A stretch of DNA of 64,000 nucleotides from contig CANTFL010001234.1 of assembly GCA_947650285.1 (NCBI GenBank), positions 248,001 through 312,000 on the forward strand. Reading direction: 5' to 3'. The translations under genes and the position numbers were made by a program. Of this stretch, positions 1 to 11,800 are shown in pieces. The notes under the pieces were generated by a model that ran no database searches, was not told the origin of the DNA, and saw only the letters and a list, made by a program, of their open reading frames with translations. How positions within the stretch are numbered: position 1 is the stretch's first letter; each line of letters starts with the position of its first letter. Source of the stretch: Hyaloperonospora brassicae. Lineage: Eukaryota > Oomycota > Peronosporomycetes > Peronosporales > Peronosporaceae.

Positions 1-3000
1 CGATGGAGTCCTGAACGAAACGGACTACCGCTTCTTGAGTCAGCAGGAAGTTCTCTGCTGACTCTTTGTTTTGTCTTTCAGTGCGCTTCGTGCGCACTGC
101 TAAGAGATTGTTCTCTTCTTCAGCGAGGTTGTCTTCTTCCTCGCTGGCATAATCGTTGACGATGCTGAATATACCAGCATCGTCATCATCATCCGAGTCA
201 GTAATAGCGTCGCCGCTATAATTGAGGTGATCTTCTTCATCGATGTCGACTTGATCGACATCGGCATCATACGTGACGACGTTAGCGTCGACACGTGATG
301 AGCAATAGCCAAAACGGTTTTTGCTCGAGCGAGTCCCTTCCCCCCTTATCCAAGAGTCACACTCTAGAAGGGTGGGCACACGTGGATGGCGTAGACCATT
401 CACGTAAAACGGTGTGTGCTGGGTGGAAGCATGCACCGAATTATTGATGGCGAATTCCACCATGGGTAGGAATTCGCTCCAACTAGAAAGCGAGTGAACA
501 TATCCTCGAAGTATCTCTTCGAGGACACGGTTTGCACGTTCCGTCTGACCATCTGTTTCGGGATGGTCAGAAGTAGACATCTTCAATCGTGTTCCCAATG
601 TGCGGAACACGGTTTGCCAAAATGCCGCAGTGAACCGAGGGTCACGGTCGGATACGAGTTCACAGGGTAACCCGTGGAGTCTAAAGACCGTGTCTAGAAA
701 AACACGAGCACAACCTTGAGCCTTGATCGACTCAGGGACTGCAGCAAGATGCACCATCTTGCTGAATCGGTCAACAAACACAAGAATACCATTATTCTTG
801 TGAGCGTCTTCGGGAAAACCGAAGACGAAGTCCATTGAAACGGACCGCCAGCACTCTGTCGGAACAGACAGAGGCTGCAATGGCGCACGGGATGAAAGAA
901 TAGGCTTCACCCGTTGACAAACCTCGCGAGCACGTATGTACTTGCGGACAAACTGATACTGGCGTGGCCAGTAAAAGTAACGAATGACCGTGAGGTAAGT
1001 CTTTTCTCTACCACGATGCTCGCCAGACGGCGCATCGTGACCTTCGAACATGATGCGTAATCGCAATTCATCATGACCGGGAACGACGACATGAGGCGTG
1101 TCGTCGGCAACTTTTGTATAGTACAGCAGGCCATTGCGAGTCGTGTTCCGATCCAAAGAGGAACGGTATAGAGCCGGCAAATCCGACAAGGATTTCCGGA
1201 ATGGGTCCGCAAGATGACCCATAAAACGGAGGAGATTCGTGTCTCCTGCGTATGCTTTCCGCACGTCGTCGAGTAAAGGTGACGAAGGCACACTGATGGA
1301 AAGATCGCAGCAATGGGCAAAGCCTCACTGTTGAATCGGGACGTTGGCGCGAAGTCGTGCCGACGTGACAACGCATCAGCGACGACATTAAGTCGTTCTG
1401 TCTTGTACTCCACGGAGAAGTTATACTCCGCGAAGAAGGACAGCCACCTCGCCATCCTTTGCGAGAGGTGTGCGCTGTTTACGGCCCTGCGTAGTGACGC
1501 ATGGTCCGTATAGACGATAAACGGTCTATCTTCCAAGAGATAGACCCGGAACTTGGCCAGTGCATACTTCATGGCAAGTAGTTCCTTGTCATGCACTGGG
1601 TAATTGCATTCTGCTAATTGAAGCTGACGCGATCGATAGCAGACGACGCGCTCTGCGCCGACTGTGTCGTATTGCATCAACGCACAGCCGATAGCAAAAT
1701 CGCTGGCGTCACAGACCACTTGAAATAGTCTGTCCTGATCTGCAATCGCCAAGATGGGTGATTGCATCAAGCTTTTATTGATGCTTTCAAAGGAACGCTG
1801 GCACTCAGCGTTCCATGACCACTTGACATTTTTCTTGAGCAAGCAAGAAAGATGAACAGTCATCTCGGCGTAATTGCGCGAGTACTTGTGGAAGTACGCC
1901 GCTAAGCCAAGGAACTTACGAAGTCCCTTGACATCGACTGGCACTGGCCAGCCGGTGATCGCCTTGATCTTTTCGGGATCAGAGCGTACGCCGTGTTTAC
2001 CGAAGATGCACCCAAGAAGTGGTTTTTCTTTTGCCGCGAATATACACTTCTTGAGGTTGGCATACAACTTATGCTTGCGCAAAGTTGAAGAACCTGACGA
2101 ACGTGAGTTCTGTGAACTTCAACGTCCGTCTTTCCGTCCATAGCCCGGCTATGGACGAACACATCGTCGAAGTAACTCGGTGCAAAATCACGCACCGGTC
2201 TCGACATATTTGTAACACATCTGTTGAAAGTAGCAGGGGCATTGCTCAGACCTTGTGGCATCACTAGCCACTCCCACAACATACTGCTGGGGTGCTCACT
2301 GCTGTGTACGGGATGTCCCGTTCACGCATGAGGATCTGATAGAATCCATCCATCAGATCCATGGACGAAAAGATGGTACTCTTTGACATACCATCTATGA
2401 TTACGTCCTTCCTCGGTATCGGCGTCTGAGCCGGTACCGTTGCAGCATTCAACTTGTTGAACGCGTGCACTATCCGCCATCCTCCTGTGGCCTTTTGCAC
2501 ACAGAAGGTCGAAGAGCTGTGAGGGGATGTTGGTTCCCTCACATGGCTCGCTTCTAAGCGATCGGCAAAGAAATTGTCGATCGCTTGTACTTGTTCACGA
2601 AGCAGTGGCCACTGCTTCATGACACAATATTTAGATCCTGGTTTGAGCTCGATCTCGTGTTGAGTGCCTTTGTCCTTATGCAACTCGCAAGACACGGATT
2701 AAGGGAACGCATCCTTGGATTCGATCGAATCCTTATTCAAAGGATTTACCTGGGGCGATTTCCAGGATTGAGTTTCATATCTCTCAATCCGAGACTTCTC
2801 ATCGATGACACTTTCGTCCATTGATGAGTTGCTGAGAACCCTCTCGGTCTCATTAAACACCGTTGCCGATCGGACATCGGTAACGTACTCGTCCTCCGCG
2901 ACGAGTACAAAGATCTACTTGACTTTGACAATACTCAGATCACGCAAGAACCGTTTAGGTTCTAGCGTCGGCGATTAAATTATCGCCGAAGTTAACTTCG

Positions 3001-3744
3001 GAGGCGCAACTAGATCAAGCGTGCAAGCGCCTACGCTTGATCCATCATTATCCAATACATTCAGTGTCTCGATCACCTCCTGGGAAATCACTTCCACAGG
3101 ATCTGGGAGATTTTTCTCCACAATGTAGTGATCATCTACATTGTGTTCTTGTACAGTCGTGCTAACGACCGTACCTCAAGTGAGGCCATCGCACTCGCTC
3201 GTAGTACACCCACTTAAGTGTGGACGTTCCAAGATATTCGTCAGGTGATTATCTGAGGAACAAGTAGCAGGTATCGTAACCGATCGATACTGCCAACTCA
3301 CCCTTGGCTCGTATCTCCTGAGCCAAGGCAACCCTAAGATGACTTCGAACTTGTCATCTAGGTCAAGCACGATGAAATCATCATCGTACTGTTCGTTTTT
3401 TAACGTGTAGTGGATTCCGACAACACGTTTCTTCACAGTGATCGATGCGCCTGTCGCTAGGCGCACCGTCATCTTCGTTGGAGGGATCTCCCGCTCCACG
3501 AAGTTAAAACTTCCTGCCTCTAGCGACTGGCGACGAACAAAATTGTTCGACGCCCCACAGTCAACTAGGGCGCAAAGTGACAAGTCTTTTGTCACTCCTA
3601 TCTTCAAGGTGATGAGAGACACCTCATCACCAGGTGCAGGGACACACAGAAATTGTGTGTCGGGTGCAACCTTTTTCAGTAGATTCGCAAATTCTCTTGA
3701 TGTTGCTGGATCAGTAGGGCGCTCCGCCCCTACTGATCCCGACC
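1..3744 (-). pseudogene. pol of Gypsy copy 1 (protease-RT-RNase H-integrase), frameshifted
   Basis: Order on the minus strand: aspartic protease around 3,600-3,180 (active site LVDCGASNN); spacer to about 2,700; RT palm and YFDDVFVHS motif around 2,170; RNase H with CDASDFAIG and TDHASLR motifs at about 1,710 and 1,500; integrase zinc-binding and catalytic regions below 1,100. The frame is broken near 3,170, 2,700, 2,280, 2,080 and 1,290. The final part, equivalent to about position 45,710 of the intact copy, leaves the window. Confidence 0.93.
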
Positions 3745-3751
3745 GTTTTTT
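3711..3751 (-). promoter_or_regulatory. -1 ribosomal frameshift signal, Gypsy copy 1
   Basis: On the minus strand the gag frame ends TCA AAA AAC, giving the heptamer A-AAA-AAC at 3751-3745. An 8-nt spacer follows, then a hairpin at 3736-3711 with arms TCAGTAGGG and CCCTACTGA. The gag stop TAG lies in the 5' arm. The layout and 8-nt spacing are the same as in the intact element, where the heptamer is A-AAA-AAT. Confidence 0.8.
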
Positions 3752-4851
3752 GATGGTCCACTTCGCTGTTGCGACTTCGCAACAGCAACGGAATCTCGCT
3801 CTCCAGTTCTTCTTGCTGGTGGGTGAATACTGCGCTCAGCACCGCGAGGTGCTGAGCGGGGGATACTGCATTCGTATGCATAATGTCCCAGTTTGTGACA
3901 GCGATGGCATCTCACCATTCGCTTGTCATTCGCAGGGCGAGGATTCTCGCCCTCGACATTGTAGAGGTCCATTGGTTCTGGACCTCCGACTGCTAATCGT
4001 CTCTGTGGACGATGCGGGGTCAACGTAGCGTGAGACTGTCTCACGCTATAATCTTCTTGCTCCACTGCGAAGATTGTCTCTGAGAGCGTCTTTAGCTCTC
4101 CGCGGAACATGTGGTATCTGCCGGGACCGTCTGAGAGCCCTTGAATGAAGATTGTGATCAACACAAACTCACTCACAGGGTTCACTACCACGCAGCTTGC
4201 AAGGTAGCGTACGTGCTGAGTGTAAGCGTGAACCTTACGCTTACCCTGTTTGATTCCGAGGAGTTCAGATAGTGTCCTGAACTCTGCTCTTGGCGGCCTA
4301 AACGTCTCACTGAGCAGGGTCTTGAAGCCATCTAACGACCCAAACACATTTGGGTCGTGCAACTTGAGGTTCAGGGTCCAAGCTCTGGCTTCTCCTGCCA
4401 GATTAGACTGAGCAAATGCGACTTGCATTCGCTCATTGTCTATGTGACGATCATCGATGGCATCGTCCAGCTCGACGAACCACCTCAACAGGTAGTCTTC
4501 CTCGACTCCCCGATACTTGGAGACCTCTAGTTTTAGAGACTCCCGTCGACGCTCACGCGTCGGCTGTGCGGACTGAGACTGTTGTAGTCTCAGTGCTTCG
4601 GTCCGCTGGTGATCTTGTTTTTGTAACAAGGTCACCTGCGCTTGCGACTCATCAAGTTCTCGTTGCAAGAACTTGCTAATGACGACATGTTGCTGGTCCC
4701 TATCCCTTGAAAATAGCATGGCCCATATGGCTTCCTCGCCAACGGTCTATCTCATTCGTTTGATCGCACTCCATTCGATGTCGCTCAAATAGGAATAGCT
4801 CTCACGGGCTCCGTGAAAGCTGTCGCCGTCTACATCGTCCATCATGTTCAT
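3730..4851 (-). pseudogene. gag of Gypsy copy 1 (broken)
   Basis: Structural capsid protein gene. The start lies at 4851 with the same MNM beginning as the intact gag. An in-frame TAG about 34 codons in (after the motif IEWSAIKRMR) breaks it; downstream the frame stays open to the TAG at 3730-3732. The C-terminal CCHC zinc knuckle (CHRCHKLGHYAYEC, C-x2-C-x4-H-x4-C) is intact and followed by a basic tail. The stop sits inside the hairpin of the frameshift signal, as in the intact copy. Confidence 0.9.
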
Positions 4852-4883
4852 GTTGGGCGATGGGGTTGTGGTCCTTGGACAAA

Positions 4884-4899
4884 CTACAAAGTGCTACCA
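4884..4899 (-). other. Primer-binding site of Gypsy copy 1
   Basis: Two bases after the LTR end comes TGGTAGCACTTTGTAG in minus orientation, the same string at the same spacing as in the intact copy. TGG complements the CCA end of a tRNA. The first seven bases would fit an initiator-Met-like acceptor end, but the donor tRNA is not established. Confidence 0.7.
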
Positions 4900-4901
4900 G
4901 G

Positions 4902-5339
4902 TGTAACGAGGCACTGTTGACTACGTATTGGTTGACCAGCACGGAGTATAATTCCACTGACGATAGTGGTCGACAGTGCCCTGCTAGGTGTTTAAGGAAC
5001 ACAGAGGAAGGAAAGGATACTAAGTAGTCAGACTAGTCTCTGGTAAAAGTAAAACTGTATTGGTATAATTAAGTCCTATAACTCCTTGAATCTCTGTTGT
5101 CCTGACTTAATTATACCAATCTAACTATATGTATGATGAAGTCTACTCACCACCCATTGCGCGCGTCTAGCAGCGATTGGTGGGTTGATATCATCACGGT
5201 ATCAACCAATGAGTAGACCCTTCGGTCATCTTAACAATATCACCATGTCTGTGATATTGTTAAAATAATATTCGACGTAATATTCTTTTTTGTCAAAATA
5301 TTTTAATGACAATTTCATGTAACGGGCTACCCCGTTACA
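4902..5339 (-). repeat. 5' LTR of Gypsy copy 1
   Basis: 438 bp, starting TGTAACGGGGTAGCC and ending GTTACA in minus orientation. Its internal blocks (an AATATCAC / GTGATATT inverted pair, an ATTGGTTGATA box and a CGCGCGCAATG box) are shared with the LTRs at 40,105 and 47,699, but with clear divergence. Confidence 0.9.
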
Positions 5340-5359
5340 GCATCTCATACGCCGTGCAC

Positions 5360-5897
5360 ATACCTTGTAAAATTCCTTCCATTATTTAGAGCCGAACGAC
5401 GACAACGGCAAACCGCTGGCGTATGCTGCTGAAGCAAAAATACCATCTATCTTTTTTTTACCCAACGATAATAATTGTGCTCTGCCTCCATGTACGCTTG
5501 TTTCCCGCTGTCCATGAGGCCTATGTAAAATTCAAAGAGGTTTATACATTTCTCTGTCATTACCTGAATCAAAGTCATCATCGCGCGGTCTTCTCGATAA
5601 GAATGATTGTCCACCACCACCAACTCCACGATTACGAAAAGTGCTGGTGTCGGATTCATCGACACAACATTCTGAAGCAGCTGACTTGTTGGGTAAGATT
5701 TCAGTTGCAGGAAGACGTGATTGAGCCTCTCTCTTTACCTCATCAGAAATCTTATCGCAGGCTCTGGCGAGGTGCACAAGCATGCGATCGGTATTTCCAC
5801 CCTTGTAAACGATCCCGCAGAAGGTACAAGTGCCATTTCGAGAACCAGGTGACTCTGGTATGAAGTATGTCCAGACCCATCCTCTTGAGCGAGTCAA
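5360..5897 (-). pseudogene. hAT transposase N-terminus with BED zinc finger
   Basis: Minus-strand frame from 5897. A WVWTYF start is followed by a BED-type finger (CTFCG ... HLARAC, C-x2-C ... H-x4-C) in residues ~25-50, then a Ser/Arg-rich linker. Past a stop near 5,530 and in another frame, the stretch ASGLPLSSFGSK near 5,400 matches the region that follows the BED finger in oomycete hAT transposases. The Gypsy insertion at 5339 ends the coding sequence. Confidence 0.75.
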
Positions 5898-5939
5898 TAA
5901 TCGGTTAAATGTGCGAGCCCTTATATGACAAAACAGTGA

Positions 5940-6460
5940 TCACCGTATTTAGTGTCCGTTCAGAATTAGTATCGCACCGCAATTAGTGTCCTGGACACTA
6001 CTTCACGTGTGAATAAATTTCTCCATTCAAAATGTTGGTCAAATCAGAATTAAGTATGTCAAAATGGTGATTCTGAATGAAATACAACCAAAACAATTTC
6101 ATTGTCGCACTACTGCAGATCAAATCATACACAGACCCATGCTCGGCCTTTACCTCTGACTACACTGTAGGTCGGTCGCATTTCGCTAACTTAATTACGT
6201 GTCCACAAAATTTGCGGAATACCCTCAGCTTTTCATCCTCCAATTTACGTTAAGTATTTATATTGTACTTGGTCCCCACTTCGGTACACAATAGCGCAGA
6301 CACAGATTCTGAATTTGCTTCAAATTTGGTCATGGACACTAATTTAACCGCACACAAATTAGTGTCACACCATAATCAGTGTCATGGACACTATATCCTG
6401 TGCTTGGACTCGAAGGGTACTACACCTGAATTAGTGTCGCGGACACTATATACGATGTCC
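5940..6460. repeat. Cluster of GTGTCC/GGACAC subterminal repeats
   Basis: AATTAGTGTC and its inverse GACACTA recur many times, several as near-palindromes such as TAGTGTCGCGGACACTA (about 6,435) and AGTGTCCTGGACACTA (about 5,977). They lie between the transposon terminus and the transposase start, where hAT elements keep their transposase-binding subterminal repeats. The binding role is inferred from position. Confidence 0.55.
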
Positions 6461-6749
6461 ACTGTAGCAATATCTTTGAACGAAGACTCGAAAGCACCTC
6501 CACGAAAATCAAGAAAAAGATGAAAACCTCAACGAAAATAGATGAAAATTCTATCTGATGAGAAGCATAATATGATTTAGGGGTCAGAAAGTAAAACGGT
6601 TTTTAATTTTACATTTGTATATGTCGGTCGCATTGGTCGCATTCGACTTTAAATGCTTTGTTTATCATAGGATCAATTTCGGTCACTTAAGATGAGTGAC
6701 CAAGTCAATTGACCGGTCAATTGACATCGGTTGGTCACTCACATCCCTG

Positions 6750-6994
6750 GTCCTAACGTAACTATATTAAAATTTAAGCATGAATAGTGACGTCTTCTCA
6801 CCACTCATTGCACGCGTCTAGCAGAAATTCTTGGGTTAAATATTATTTATATATCGACTAATGAGTAGACCCTTGAGTCACTGTAACAATATCACTGATC
6901 TTAGTGATACTGTATCGAGAATATCATCCTTATTATTCTCCAGTATCATATTGTCACAAGTAATAATATTGTGTAGCGGGCTCACCCCGTTACA
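6750..6994 (-). repeat. 3' LTR of Gypsy copy 2 (truncated by the hAT insertion)
   Basis: Begins TGTAACGGGGTGAGCC at 6994 in minus orientation and stops at the hAT terminus. A polypurine tract (GGGGTGAGAGA) precedes it at 6,995-7,005. Over about 210 bp it is roughly 93% identical by eye to 15,480-15,694. Confidence 0.85.
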
Positions 6995-7639
6995 TCTCTC
7001 ACCCCAATCGATCGTCACAGGAGTGACCATTTCGATTGATGTGTCCCTCTGTGGGACAATGTGGGAAGAGGGCACTTGCATCGTCAGAAATCTTCGTTTT
7101 TTGACCTCACACCGCATGGTCAACAAGCCCATGCGACGCGCAGAGATAGCCGTCAAGACGTCAACTGCTCGCGCCAACGCGGCAGAAGATTAGACGTCTG
7201 CTACTTCGTCAGTACCTGCAGCACTTGTTGGTACAGATGCACGTGGTAATGCACCATGTGTATACGATGCTTTCCCTGCAGGCACCTGTTTCTGCAGATG
7301 CATGTAGTACTGTATCACGTGCATTTGATGGATAAGACGTGGACCTCATCTATTCTGGCAGGTCAGGTATTGGGTCCGACTCGGTGTAAGTCACTCCTCC
7401 CGGATCACCTTTGACGGCTGCTTTAGGCCTTCAATTGGAAAGGCAAGTCCATTCAAGATGTATTGTAGTTGCATCTTAGTCTGTTTGGCTAGGATGCTAA
7501 GTCTGTTAAACGTCATATGCGCCCGCTTATAATCACTCGCTGTCGCATTATGACGACGATGGCTAGCTCCATCGTGATTATGAAGTTCGTGGTACCACAT
7601 TCTCTGTTGCTACCACGTTTGAGGCTACTGTTGTACTTC

Positions 7640-8300
7640 AATTCTCCGATGGAAAGCCGTGGATTCTGCCGGATCGGCTCATCAACAGCTTGTCCTGTGA
7701 TACAAACGAACACCATCGAATACCTTTATTCGATGCTTCAAGGCTTCACGGCCTTGCGCGAGAATCTTTCGCACTGAGGGTGCTTTATATATATATCGAT
7801 GATTAAGTTACGCATATATGGAATAGCCGGAACACTAAGCGCGATTTTACCCGCTTAAATCGTTTGTTCGCAATGTCCAGGAAAGTGGGCGCGATACATG
7901 GTTTCAAACACTTGATACGGCACGTAACATATTTGAGAAGAGGACACGAACCGGTGCAAGGCCGAAGTTCCATCGTTTGTCTCGTGAGGCAATTATTCCT
8001 TGCGTCACGTGAGGTGACCCATGTGCGAGCTCAAAGAAAATTTGAAGCTTGCCCATAGGACATTATATTCCGATATTCCACCCTGGGAAAGAGCTTACAT
8101 CTCGGCTGAGATGAGCGAAGCGATTGTTAGTTTTATTACGTCTATGAGCGCGCTATGCGAAAGTTTTTTAATAAGCCTTCTGACTTATCGGATGTGCCTG
8201 TTCGTACCGCTCGAATATGCCCGCAACATCAATCAACAGCCATACACTAGGCTACCAGATGTCATGCGAGGGTGATGCCCCCTCCTTCGAACATGGGAGC
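7640..8300 (+). pseudogene. Remnant of antisense ORF aORF1 in Gypsy copy 2
   Basis: Runs opposite to the pol of its host element. Blocks matching aORF1 of the intact element (46,290-47,615): 7,654-7,755 (KPWILPDRLINSLS and [11 protein letters not shown]), about 7,855-8,020 (FVRNVQESGRDTWF, FEKRTRTGAR, IIPCVT then a stop, GDPCAS), and 8,050-8,165 (AHRTLYS, PWERAYISAEMSEAI). Stops and small indels separate the blocks. Over the 34 codons of the first block, differences from aORF1 fall 8, 4 and 10 at codon positions 1, 2 and 3, favouring this strand as the coding one. Confidence 0.75.
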
Positions 8301-8365
8301 TTTCGCTTTTCATTCAAATCGCAGCGGATAAAAATGCGCTCCACGTGATAGCATTGACCACCGGG
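8190..8365 (-). pseudogene. Chromodomain remnant of Gypsy copy 2
   Basis: The minus strand reads HVERIF, a broken middle, then LIDVAGIFERYEQAHP. These align with FLVERI and [16 protein letters not shown] of the intact chromodomain at 46,394-46,591. The core W-x-WE region is lost. Confidence 0.65.
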
Positions 8366-8668
8366 CGAGTCCACAAATGGATGTGGTGGAGGCGGGAAGA
8401 TCAGGTCCGAATAAATTTTCGGACCCTGCAGGAGATGGTCCTACGACACGAGTGCCCCCTATGCGATTTGCAGGACGACCTCGATTACGATGGCAAGCGT
8501 CGCCGTGAGTTGTCGGCGACATTCCGGCGCCACCGTGCGAATTGTGTGGATGATCAAGCGCAGTCTGTGTTTGCTTAATTGGAGTACAAACGGGATGCTT
8601 GTCGCTTGCGCGACGAACTGGAATCAGCTCGTCACGAGATCGCGTTGACACATGATTGAGCCAAGGGA
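8351..8668 (+). pseudogene. Remnant of antisense coiled-coil ORF aORF2 in Gypsy copy 2
   Basis: Plus-strand frame LTTGRVHKWMWWRREDQ matches [17 protein letters not shown] at the start of aORF2. Charged heptad-like sequence follows (LQDDLDYDGKRRREL and, after a stop at about 8,577, RLRDELESARHEIAL). It is antisense to its host pol, as in the intact copy. Confidence 0.65.
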
Positions 8669-8899
8669 TTGGTTTGCGAACACAATAATCTGCTCTGGAT
8701 TTCTAAGCTTTCTGGCGGTCTCCGTTCTCGAAGGAGGCCGTGTTCTGATGATACGGGCGGAGAAGGTCAGCATAAATTGTCGGAAGTGAACGCACCCTAC
8801 GAGGCAACTCGGTCTAGTATGCATGGCCGAGAATATGCAAAACACGAAATAAACCGATGTATGTTGGCGCTATTTCACCACTTCCGACATAAGAAACTA

Positions 8900-11800
8900 A
8901 CTATTTACGTTAGTTGACCGCAGACAGTATTACTAAGAAAATGATCGCTCATCTAATCTTTTTACACTGGATGAAAGAACGCTTTCTCTTCCGGTCTTAT
9001 CATCTTATCGTTTGTGTTGGTCCAACGCGCTTGCTATATTATCCTGAACGAAACGGACAACTAATTCTCGTGGCAGCAAAAACAATTCTGCTAGCTTTTT
9101 TGTGCTTGGTTCAGTCTGATAAGTGCGTACTGCTAAGAGATCTCTTATTTCATCAGTGAGTTATCATCGTTCTCGCTGATATCATCATGGTCAATGCTGA
9201 ATATTTAGTAGCATCATTACATCATCTACTCTGGTAAAAGCGAAGTCTCTATTACTGAACTTAATTTATATTTGCATGTCGACTTAATCGACATCGGAAT
9301 TGTACGTGAAGACGTTAGCGTTGACACGTGATGAGAATGAGCTATAATTGTTCTTGCTCGAGCAAGTCCCTTCCACCATCTAGCGAGAGTTACATATCTA
9401 AGGATGATAATGATGTGATGGCGCAAGCCGTTTACGAGTAACGTTGCATTGATCATTAACGACTGATCCGAGTTATTGTTGCCGATCTCGACCATTTGCA
9501 AAAGGCCCTTTAACTTTTGTACGGGTAGTCGTGTCGTCGAAGCAATACTTTGAGTGTACGATTGGCACAATCCGTCAGATCTTCTGTTTCGAAATGGTTA
9601 GATGTTGACATCTTTAGCAGTGTTACGAGTGATCAGATCACGGACTGTCAGATATCCGACGTTATATGAGGATCATGGTCATAGACAAGGTAACGGGGTA
9701 ATTTATAGAATCGAAACACCGTGTAGGTAAAGAGGTAGGCACAGCCCTGAGCCATGATCGACTCGGAGATTGCATTAAGATGTACCATCTTGCTGAAATG
9801 GTAAACGAAGAGAAGATAACCATTGTTCTTGCGGTCATCTTCGGGTAAATCGAGGACGAAGTCCACGATAACGGACCCTCAAAAATTCGCCGAAAGAATC
9901 AGACGCAGTAAAGGCGCACAATAACTTGGCTCCACCCATTTACACACTTCATAAGAAACTACGTAATTGCGCACAAACAGAAGATGTTGGTTACAGCAAT
10001 AGTCACGACTTTCTGTAAAGTACGTCTTTTATCGACCACGATTTCCACCTGTTGAAGCATCGTGGTACTCATACATGACGCGCAAGCGCCAAAAAATATA
10101 TACGGAAATGACGAAATGAGGCGTGTCGCCGGCAACGGCTGTATGATACAGCAACCCGTTGCGTGCTATGCATCTATTAAATTACAAACGACGAATTGCC
10201 GATTAAACTACTAAATATCTGCGTAATGGATCGACGAGGTGATGCATCGAAGGCAGGAGATTCCTATCGCCTGCTTAGGCTTTTCTTACATCTCTCAGCA
10301 GTGCTAACGACAGAACACCTAGCGACAATTGCTTCAACAGTGTGGACGTCCGCACAATTTCAATGAGAGGACGCCACGAAAGCGCATCAGCGTCGGCATT
10401 TTGTTGTACTGGCTTTTAACCACGGTGAAGTTACGATATGCAAAAAAAAAGACATACACCATGATATTCTTTGCGAGAATTTGTGCTTATTTACGTCCGG
10501 GCGTAATGACGCATGATCCGTATCCACAACTTACGGGTTATCTCAGAGGAGACTGACAAGATATCTAGTCAGCGCATATTTTCATGGCAACAATTACTGT
10601 TCATGCACTGGGTTATTACTCTCAGCTTCTTACAGCTGACACGGCAGATAGCAGACGACGCTCTCTGCGCCGTCTGAGTCATGCTGCATCGACCGCACAG
10701 CCGTTTGCAGAATCGCTGGCGCCACAGACTACATTATACGGTCTGTTTTAATCTACAATTACCAATATGGGCGATTACATTAAGCTCTGCTGATGTCCTC
10801 AAAGAGACGCTGAAATTCAGTGTTCCATGACCCTTCACATTTTTGTTGAGTTAAGTAAAAAGTTATAAAGTCATCTCGGCGTAATTTCGTGAGTACTTAT
10901 GTAAGTACGACGCTAATTCAAGTAACATTCGTAGTCTCTTGACATCGACTGGCCTGTGCCAGTTGATGTCTCCTCAATATTTTCCGGATTAGGGCGTACG
11001 CCGTGTTTATACACGATCGAGCCAAGAAATGGCGTAATCTGGCTTCAAATTTACATTTCTCAAGGTTTTCGTAAAATTTATGCTTGCACATAAGTGTGAG
11101 ACCTGACATATGTGCGTCCTATGAACCTTCATGTACTTCTTTACCTCCGTAGCTCGGCTGTGGACGAACACATATTCGAAGTAACTCGGTGCAAAATCTC
11201 AAACTGATCTTAACAGATTTGTTACACGTTTGTTGAACGTGGCAGGGGCATTACTCAGACCTTGTGGCATCACCAAACAATTTCATAGCATAATACTGGG
11301 GTGCTTACTGCCGTGTACGGGAAATCCTGATCACGCAATAGAATCTAATAGAAACCATCAATTAGATCCATGAATGAAGAAATGAGACTCTTATGCATAT
11401 CATCTATGATCACGTCCTTCCTCGGTATAGGCGTCCGAACCGGACCGTGACAGCCTTAGATGCTACCCGCTAGGCATGCATCCGTGTTCCGGTCCACTCG
11501 ACTTATTTGAGTGGTGGAAATTCGGTGCTGCCTTATTCAACACAGACTCCTACAGGTTTCTCCACATTATAGTGATCAACCACGATGAAGCTTTTTGCAG
11601 TCGTGCGTACAATAGTACACAACTGAGGTCATCGTACTTACTCATCATACATCTTCACGTTTGCGAACGCTCTAAGAGGTTTAAAATATGTTCATCATAA
11701 GATCAAATGGTAGGCATCTTCACGCATAGATGCTTCCAGATGAAGCATGGCTCGTATCACCTGGACCATAATAGAACAAGTATGACATCGTATGTGTAAA

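Larger units (their letters stand above)
1..5339 (-). mobile_element. Ty3/Gypsy retrotransposon copy 1, cut by left window edge
   Basis: Minus-strand LTR retrotransposon. Reading down from 5339 there is a 5' LTR, a primer-binding site, gag, a frameshift signal, then protease, reverse transcriptase, RNase H and integrase. The window ends near the C-terminus of pol, so the 3' end and 3' LTR lie outside. It is collinear with the intact copy at 40,105-48,089 but carries premature stops and frameshifts in both genes, so it is a dead copy. It sits inside a hAT element: hAT coding sequence resumes directly at 5340. Confidence 0.93.
5340..6749 (-). mobile_element. 5' part of a hAT-type DNA transposon, interrupted by Gypsy copy 1
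   Basis: The right end reads CAGGGATGTGAGTGACC on the minus strand, a hAT-like terminus (CAGGG-type). The next eight bases (GTCCTAAC, 6750-6757) would be one target-site copy. The terminus lies inside the LTR of the older Gypsy copy, because LTR sequence resumes exactly at 6750. The interior holds subterminal repeats and then the start of a BED-finger transposase. The rest of the transposon must lie beyond Gypsy copy 1, left of the window. Confidence 0.7.
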
